Source: Gemmatimonadota bacterium (lineage in GTDB: Bacteria > Gemmatimonadota > Gemmatimonadetes > Longimicrobiales > Gaopeijiaceae). From it: DNA of 64,000 nt. The translations under genes were made by a program, and so were the position numbers. The stretch's first letter is position 1, and each line of letters opens with the position of its first letter. The stretch is taken from positions 124,001 to 188,000 of the forward strand of contig JAUIEJ010000001.1 in assembly GCA_030428885.1 (NCBI GenBank), read 5' to 3'. Positions 58,708 through 64,000 of the stretch are shown here, piece after piece. The notes under the pieces were generated by a model that saw only the letters and a list, made by a program, of their open reading frames with translations, did no database searches and was not told where the DNA came from.

Positions 58708-60037
58708 CGGTGGTTGCCAAGCCCGCGGTACGCTGGAGGTTCAGGCGGGAGCGCCAGAGGGTCTCGTAGACCTGGGTGAGCCGGTCGCCCAGGGGGGCGA
58801 GCACCTTCACCCCCAATTGGGACAACTGACTGAGTTCCTGCGCCATTTCCACCATGGCGTCGTATCGCATGGAGAGCAGTTGGAAGGCCGCGTCGCGGTG
58901 AGGAAGGAAGCGGACTCCCGGCGGGATGACGAAGCTCGGCCCCGCCGTCTCGGGTCCGTCCTCGCGAGCCGGCAACAGGGTCAGGCATTCGGCCAGGGGG
59001 CGAATGACGGTGGTCATCATGGGGAAGAACGAGGCCTGCTGAAGCGCGTCGAGATCGCGCTCGGACTCGTCGGTGTGGGCGAAGTACCGCATCAGCGAGA
59101 GGAGCAGGGTCTCGTAGCAGGCGTCGAAGAGCGCCATGACCTTTCGGGTCACCGGATGCGTCACGCGGCCCTCTGCCGGTCCGTCGAGGGTAGGATTCGC
59201 CAGGACGGGCCGGGCTTGCTCGGCGCCGACGCCCGCGGGCCCCATGTCCTCCAGAATGTCCATGAAGAGCTGGAAGTGGCTGGGCTGGGCATCCGGGCCT
59301 TCGGTCGGTCCGCCGTGTTCCTTCGCGCCCTCACCCTCCTCCCGGATCTGGTCGACCACCTCCAGCGCCGAGGCCCGATCGATCACCGCGCGCATGGCCA
59401 CGTTGTAGGCCGGCTTCTTCGCCATGGCGCTGGGATCGATGCCCCGGATCGCGCCCGGGAAGATGTCGGGCGTGGTGAACTGGGCCTCGGGCGGCCCGAT
59501 GAAGAGGCGGTCCTCGGGGAGCTCCTGGATCAGCTCGGCGACCTCGTCGTAGAGCTGGGCGATGAGGTCGAAGCGCGCCGGGTCGAAGACGCCGTTGGTG
59601 TGTTCGGCCAGCGTCTTCCATGCCTCCGAATCCGGAAGGAGCTTCTCCGGCATCTCGATCAGTGCGAACCGCACCATGGTCGGCAGGCTGAAGGGCTCCA
59701 GCGTGAGCTCCTGGGAGAGCCCCCCGTACGACACGGAAAACGGGAACGCCCGGCGATTCAGGGTCGGGGCCTCGCCGATGGCCGTGAGGAGGTTCAGCAC
59801 GAGGCCGAGATGCTCCATTTCCTCGCGCGCGACCAGCATGATGTGCCCACGCCACGGCCGCATCGCCTCGAGCTGCGCCCACGAAACGCCGCCTTCCTCG
59901 TGGGTCTTCTTCATGGTCACGGCGGCGAAGATGTACTGGCACATGACCCCGTGCTCGAGTTCGGCGGCCTGTTCGAGCAGGGAGACGAGCCGGGCGCGAC
60001 GCCGCATGAACACCGCGTCGCTCATGGGGGCGTTCAC
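58700..60037 (-). CDS. Ferritin-like protein, VioB/iminophenylpyruvate dimer synthase type
   Basis: A 445-residue protein with the ferritin-like domain of PF12902, as found in VioB and RebD. Two ExxH iron-binding motifs are visible: AAELEHGVMCQYIFA (Glu26, His29) and REEMEHLGLVLNLL (Glu73, His76), and PFSVSYGGLSQELTLEPF follows. The C-terminal half (about 250-445) is helical. VioB-type enzymes use iron and O2 to couple imines of indole or phenyl pyruvate; here the gene stands alone without VioA/RebO-type tryptophan oxidases, so the substrate is unknown. GTG start overlapping the cyclase TGA; a downstream ATG at 60025 is a possible alternative. Confidence 0.85.
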   Translation of the reverse strand: MNAPMSDAVFMRRRARLVSLLEQAAELEHGVMCQYIFAAVTMKKTHEEGGVSWAQLEAMRPWRGHIMLVAREEMEHLGLVLNLLTAIGEAPTLNRRAFPFSVSYGGLSQELTLEPFSLPTMVRFALIEMPEKLLPDSEAWKTLAEHTNGVFDPARFDLIAQLYDEVAELIQELPEDRLFIGPPEAQFTTPDIFPGAIRGIDPSAMAKKPAYNVAMRAVIDRASALEVVDQIREEGEGAKEHGGPTEGPDAQPSHFQLFMDILEDMGPAGVGAEQARPVLANPTLDGPAEGRVTHPVTRKVMALFDACYETLLLSLMRYFAHTDESERDLDALQQASFFPMMTTVIRPLAECLTLLPAREDGPETAGPSFVIPPGVRFLPHRDAAFQLLSMRYDAMVEMAQELSQLSQLGVKVLAPLGDRLTQVYETLWRSRLNLQRTAGLATTDE

Positions 60038-63000
60038 GAGGGGGCTCCGTCGATGAGGGTTCGCACGCGACCCACGAAGGGATGGTGCGTCTCGGGCAGT
60101 CGGGTCAGCGCCGCCTCCAACTCGTCGCGGGCGTCCCGGGTCCCGCCCGCGCTGGGCCCGTGTCGGGCGAGGTCGGCGAGAAGGTCCACCTCGTACAACA
60201 GGGCGCCCTGTCGGCGCGCCAGGGCCAGACCGCGGGCGGCGCGCTCCTGCGCCTCATCCGAGGACGGTCCGTGGCGGCGCCTCGCGACCTGGGCGCCGAG
60301 ACGGTGGGTCTCTGCGGCACTCCACATCTCGCCGGTCTCTTCCGTGAGCCGGCAGATGTCGAGGTAGGAGGCTTCGGCGTCGTCGAGCTGATCGAGTGTG
60401 AGTTGGACGGCGAGAAGTCGGCTCTCGAGATAGGGACGCATCAGGCGGGCTCCGGTCATGTTCCAGATCTCCAGTCCCTGACGAACCATGTCGAGGCCCC
60501 GCTCCGGGTCTCCGCCTTCCGAGGTCGCCCAGCCGGACCACACCAGGCCCTGGGCGAGCCAGTTGGGGAATCCCAGCTCCTGGGACTCGGCGATCATGGG
60601 CGCGCACACCTGAGACAGGGTCTCGAGGTCGTAGAGATGGATCAGGGCGATGCAGTAGCCCGTCTGCACCCAGGTCCGGGTGAAGGCGTGGTCGCCGAGT
60701 TCCGTCAGGCGCAGGGCCTCCTGGTAGAGACGTCGGGTTTCGTCGCCGCGCCCCTGGACGGCCCGGGCCATCATGAGATGCACGGCCGCCGTCGGGCCGG
60801 CCAGCTTGTTGTAGATGAGCTTGTGGTGGGCGTGCAGATCGGAATCGTACGCGTCCAGGGTCCGGGTCAGATGGTCCACCGCCTCGGTGAAGCGACCCAT
60901 GTACAGCGACGACGTGCCCCGGTCGTGCAGAGCCTCGACCATCAGGTCGTTGCTCCCCGAGGCGCGAGCGACCTCCTCGTTGGAAACGGCCAGTTGGTAG
61001 GCCAGCTCGAACTCCCCGCGCACCAGGTGATAGGTGAACACCCCGACCAGGGTGGGGAAGGTCTCGGCCGATCCCCCCAGCACCTCGCAGAGCGCGTGGG
61101 CACGACGGTAGGCCGCTCCGACCTCGTCGGACGCCCATCCCTGGGTGAAGGTGAGGGGGACGGCGCGCAGGACCTGCAGACTCAGCTCCCGTGCCGGATC
61201 GGGTTGCCCGATGCGCCCCACCGCTTCGAGACCCGCCGTGAAATGCTGGATCGCCTCGGGGTAGGCGGTGGTAGCCAGGGCGTTCTGGCCCGCCTGGAGC
61301 CAGTAGTCGGCTTCTCGATCCGGGGCTCCGGCCCGGCCGTAGTGGTGCGCCATGATCTCGGGCGCCACGTCGATGCCACTGCCCTCCAGGACTCCGGCGA
61401 TCCGTTGGTGCAGCCCCGTCCGGGTGCTGCGCAGCAGCGAGTTGTAGGCCGCCTCGTGGACCAGGGCGTGCCGGAACGAGTACCGACGGTCGCCCAGGCC
61501 GTGCTCCCTCTCGATGAGCTGGGAATCCCGGAGCCTCTCCAGGGCGCGATCGACGCTCTCCGGTGGCACGTCCGCGACCTCCCGCACGAGCTCCGCACTG
61601 AACTCACGGCCGACGCAGGCGGCGATCTGCGCCACACCCTTCGCGGCCCCCTGACGGTCGAGTCGGGCCAGCAGCGAGTCGTGCAGCGTTTCGGGGATCG
61701 AGGTCGGGTCGTGCTCGCCGTTCGCTGCGGGCGCCCCGGCCTCGAGAACCGTCTTGGTCAATTCCTCGACGAAGAGCGGTACGCCGTCCGTCCGGTCGAC
61801 GATCATCCGGATCATGGCGGCATCGAGGCCGCGATCCCGGCAGAGCTCGGAGACGATCTCTTCGGCGCTGCCCGGGGGCAGGCGCCCCAGTTCGATCCGG
61901 ACGTGGCCGCTGGTGGGCCAGGGCGGTTCGAAGACCGGGCGATAGGTGACCACGAGCAGGACCCGTTCCCCCTGCAGCTCGGTGAGGCAGCGGGCGAGAA
62001 GCTCGTTCGTCGAGGGGTCGGACCAGTGAAGATCCTCGACGGTGAGCAACAGCGGCGCCGTGGTGGATCGGTGGCGCGCCTGGGCCACGATCCCCCGGAG
62101 CACCGCCTCCTTCTCCTGAATGGGCTCCAGCCCCGACGGGGCGATGTCGTCGGTGAGGGGGATCCCGAGGAGCTTGGCGAAGGTGGGCAGATTCGCCTCG
62201 CCGTCGAGTCCTCCCTCTTCCAGCACCTCGGCCAGGCGCGCGAGCCGGACCGCCGGCGGCGCCTGGGGCTCGATTCCCGCCGATTCGAGATTCCGCACCA
62301 CCGGCCAGAAGGCGCTTCCCGAGTGATAGGGTGAACACGACAGGACCTGCTCCACCCAGCCTCGCTCCCGAAGGTCGTCGCGAAGCCACTGCAGGAGCCG
62401 GGATTTGCCGATGCCGGCTTCGCCCAGGAGGTGCACGACCTGGAGGGTGCCGGCCTCGGCGGTCCGGGAGGCCTGATCGAGGATCGCCACTTCCATGCCC
62501 CGGCCCACGAGGGGCAGGATCCGCCCTCCGCGCAGCGCCCGGTAGCGACTCGCGAGGCGGGACTCTCCCACGACCTCCCAGACCCGCACGGGCTCGGACA
62601 GCCCCTTCACCGGGGTGGGGCCCCGGTCGGTCAGTTCGAACAGGTCGCCCACCACCCTGCGCGTGGTATCGCTGATGACCACGGCGCCCGGTGTGGCGAG
62701 GCCCTCCAGCCGAGCGGCGAGGTTGGGCGTCGTGCCCACCACCGAACGCTCCCGGTAGTCTTCGCTCTCCACCAGGTCGCCGATCACGACCGGACCGGTG
62801 GCGATGCCCACACGAGCCTCCAGGGGCTGGTCGGCGAGCGCCTCGATCCGACCGACCTCGTCGACGAGGTCCAACGCCGTCCGGACGGCGCGCTCGGCGT
62901 CGTTCTCCCGGGCCACGGGCCAGCCGAAGTACACCATGGCGCCATCGCCCAGGTACTTGGCGACGTGCCCGCCGTAGCGGGACACACATCGCTCCACGGC

Positions 63001-63342
63001 CTCGGTGTAGCGACGGAGGACGGCGCGGAGGTCCTCCGGGTCCAGACGCGTGGACAGATCCGTGAACCCCACCACGTCGGCGAAGAGCACCGTGATCTGG
63101 CGGCGTTCCGGGGCGGAGGCCGGCTCACCCGTGGCGGCGTCGTCTCCGGGGGCCTCCGGGGGAGCCCCGATGTGCCGCTGCACCCGGAGAATCCGTTTTC
63201 GGTCGCCGAGGGAGAGCCCCATCTCCCGCAGGTCTTCGTCGGTGAGTTCCCCGAATACGTCCAGATCGACGCCGTGTTCGGCGAAGGTCTCGATCAGAGC
63301 GTCGAGGTCATGCGCCCGTAGCAGCCGGGAGAGATCGCTCAC
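60034..63342 (-). CDS. SAM domain-adenylate/guanylate cyclase-AAA-TPR regulator
   Basis: A 1102-residue cytoplasmic protein. N-terminal SAM domain (about 1-58: DALIETFAEHGVDLDVFGELTDEDLREMGLSLGDRKRIL), class III nucleotide cyclase (about 80-260: VLFADVVGFTDLSTRLD with Asp89, AKYLGDGAMVYFG with Asp133), STAND-like ATPase (GEAGIGKSR, Lys313; VEDLHWSD), then TPRs (about 700-1080). Domain order known from a large family of proteobacterial and other regulators. It heads an operon with the ferritin-like protein, unknown protein and oxidase, so it may sense ligand and signal or gate the pathway. GTG start. Confidence 0.93.
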   Translation of the reverse strand: MSDLSRLLRAHDLDALIETFAEHGVDLDVFGELTDEDLREMGLSLGDRKRILRVQRHIGAPPEAPGDDAATGEPASAPERRQITVLFADVVGFTDLSTRLDPEDLRAVLRRYTEAVERCVSRYGGHVAKYLGDGAMVYFGWPVARENDAERAVRTALDLVDEVGRIEALADQPLEARVGIATGPVVIGDLVESEDYRERSVVGTTPNLAARLEGLATPGAVVISDTTRRVVGDLFELTDRGPTPVKGLSEPVRVWEVVGESRLASRYRALRGGRILPLVGRGMEVAILDQASRTAEAGTLQVVHLLGEAGIGKSRLLQWLRDDLRERGWVEQVLSCSPYHSGSAFWPVVRNLESAGIEPQAPPAVRLARLAEVLEEGGLDGEANLPTFAKLLGIPLTDDIAPSGLEPIQEKEAVLRGIVAQARHRSTTAPLLLTVEDLHWSDPSTNELLARCLTELQGERVLLVVTYRPVFEPPWPTSGHVRIELGRLPPGSAEEIVSELCRDRGLDAAMIRMIVDRTDGVPLFVEELTKTVLEAGAPAANGEHDPTSIPETLHDSLLARLDRQGAAKGVAQIAACVGREFSAELVREVADVPPESVDRALERLRDSQLIEREHGLGDRRYSFRHALVHEAAYNSLLRSTRTGLHQRIAGVLEGSGIDVAPEIMAHHYGRAGAPDREADYWLQAGQNALATTAYPEAIQHFTAGLEAVGRIGQPDPARELSLQVLRAVPLTFTQGWASDEVGAAYRRAHALCEVLGGSAETFPTLVGVFTYHLVRGEFELAYQLAVSNEEVARASGSNDLMVEALHDRGTSSLYMGRFTEAVDHLTRTLDAYDSDLHAHHKLIYNKLAGPTAAVHLMMARAVQGRGDETRRLYQEALRLTELGDHAFTRTWVQTGYCIALIHLYDLETLSQVCAPMIAESQELGFPNWLAQGLVWSGWATSEGGDPERGLDMVRQGLEIWNMTGARLMRPYLESRLLAVQLTLDQLDDAEASYLDICRLTEETGEMWSAAETHRLGAQVARRRHGPSSDEAQERAARGLALARRQGALLYEVDLLADLARHGPSAGGTRDARDELEAALTRLPETHHPFVGRVRTLIDGAPS

Positions 63343-63434
63343 GGCGCGACGGGGAATCGTGCGACCAGGGTGGACTCGAAATCGTGCAAGGATACTCCGG
63401 GGGGGCGGATCACGATGGCTTCGAGATCACCCAT
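63339..63434 (-). CDS. Possible 31-residue leader peptide before the cyclase
   Basis: An ATG at 63434 opens a 31-codon frame, MGDLEAIVIRPPG to FPVAP, whose TGA overlaps the GTG of the cyclase (GTGA). Codon third positions are about 74% G or C, less than the neighbouring genes, and no Shine-Dalgarno site is visible, so it may be chance. If real, it would couple the cyclase to upstream translation. Confidence 0.3.
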   Translation of the reverse strand: MGDLEAIVIRPPGVSLHDFESTLVARFPVAP

Positions 63435-63572
63435 TATGAAACGTGGGGCCTGCTTTCGCGAGACAAACCGTCGACGACGTAACGACCGGCTTGCCCGCCG
63501 CTTCGGCCGATCCCTACGATCGAGCGCGCGCCCGAGTCGTTTCCGTTCCGCCCAGGACGAGGAGTCCACGCC

Positions 63573-64000
63573 ATGTGCACCACGATGATCCTCACCAAGC
63601 AGGCCACCGCCGACGGGTCGATGATGGTCACCCACTCCGACGACGACGAGATGGCCGATCAGCGGGTGGTGCGGGTGCCCGCCATGGATCATCCCGAGGG
63701 CGCGATGCGCCCGGTGTTTCCGCAGGTCGCGATCTACCCGCGCATGGTGACGGACACCCGGGGCCCCGCCTACGACACGGGCGGCGAGCCCACGCGGCCC
63801 ATCGGCTTCATTCCCCAGGTACCCCACACGTACGCGTACTTCGACGGCAACTACGGAATCGTCAACGAGCACAACCTGATGATGGGGGAGTGCACGGACG
63901 GCGCGAAGTACGTCGTGTCGGATCCCGTCACCGAGGAGGACGCGGAGAAGAGCGGGGGGCCCATGCGCATCTTCTACAGCTCCGAGCTGTCGCGGGTGGC
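63573..64000 (+). CDS. C69-family dipeptidase-like Ntn hydrolase, 5' part
   Basis: The first 142 codons of a gene that runs off the right edge. After the ATG comes CTTMILTKQATADGS, the start of C69 peptidases in which Cys2 becomes the N-terminal nucleophile after Met removal (or propeptide cleavage). Later parts DDDEMADQRVV and YFDGNYGIVNEHNLMMGECT fit the family, including the GECT segment. An AGGAG site lies at 63560-63564, eight bases upstream. It is divergent from the cyclase operon. Confidence 0.88.
   Translation, partial: MCTTMILTKQATADGSMMVTHSDDDEMADQRVVRVPAMDHPEGAMRPVFPQVAIYPRMVTDTRGPAYDTGGEPTRPIGFIPQVPHTYAYFDGNYGIVNEHNLMMGECTDGAKYVVSDPVTEEDAEKSGGPMRIFYSSELSRV

Noticed and set aside
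60082-62334. Plus-strand 750-codon open frame opposite the cyclase gene
   Set aside because: The minus-strand protein shows intact cyclase, ATPase and TPR motifs; the opposite frame has the composition of a GC-rich shadow.
1-64000. CRISPR arrays, tRNA or rRNA genes, IS elements
   Set aside because: No regular short repeat-spacer pattern, cloverleaf candidate, rRNA-like stretch or transposase-like protein was seen while reading; a tRNAscan or repeat search was not available.

Overview
The window is very GC-rich (roughly 70%), densely coded, and has no recognisable tRNA, rRNA, CRISPR array or insertion sequence. Three large ADOP-type permeases, two of them next to PadR regulators, an ECF sigma factor (TIGR02999-like) beside a TPR-bearing Ser/Thr kinase, and many lipoproteins with -C lipoboxes suggest a Gram-negative bacterium of the Gemmatimonadota or Acidobacteriota type. 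Gemmatimonadota is my best guess. This rests on gene content only.

Layout. 1-5.7 kb: a protease/hydrolase set on the minus strand (start of an alpha/beta-hydrolase-like gene, caspase-like protease, subtilase with C-terminal helical repeats, ComEC-like metallo-beta-lactamase-fold protein) with one small membrane protein on the plus strand. 5.9-11.8 kb: an NtrC-type response regulator and a large membrane histidine kinase, divergent from a beta-barrel/lipoprotein operon that carries a good sigma-54 promoter. 11.8-15.5 kb: three lipoproteins (amidohydrolase, glycerophosphodiesterase, degenerate M23-like). 15.6-17.0 kb: two unrelated PIN toxin-antitoxin pairs. 17-24.6 kb: a STAND-type ATPase with TPRs, a zinc-ribbon membrane protein, a PARP-like protein, a caspase lipoprotein with four PPC domains, rhodanese and a small membrane protein. 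24.8-26.8 kb: selO and a Uma2-type nuclease. 26.9-30.6 kb: a permease whose N-terminus looks like a RelE toxin, behind a Phd-type antitoxin, then a third PIN toxin-antitoxin pair with a tandem operator. 30.6-43.9 kb: a five-gene minus-strand run (SH3/beta-barrel protein, M48 protease, a 2539-residue VWA protein, ECF sigma factor, Ser/Thr kinase). 44.0-46.4 kb: a DUF2157-DUF4401-GDYXXLXY operon. 46.4-53.8 kb: two PadR/ADOP pairs, each with a perfect inverted repeat upstream, separated by a TIR-like protein and a lipoprotein. 53.8-56.2 kb: a dicarboxylate-type symporter coupled to a two-subunit TPP decarboxylase. 56.2-63.4 kb: an operon of SAM-cyclase-STAND regulator, VioB-like ferritin protein, unknown protein and covalent flavoprotein oxidase. 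63.6 kb to the end: start of a C69-type dipeptidase.

How parts work together. Many neighbouring genes share ATGA or GTGA stop/start overlaps, so translational coupling is common and defines the operons. The most interesting parts are the two caspase regions (1-5.7 and 17-24 kb), which together hold proteases, a STAND ATPase, a PARP-like protein and toxin-antitoxin pairs and look like a conflict/defence area; the RelE-permease fusion; the giant VWA operon; and the cyclase/ferritin/flavoprotein operon. None of these roles is proven by the sequence alone.
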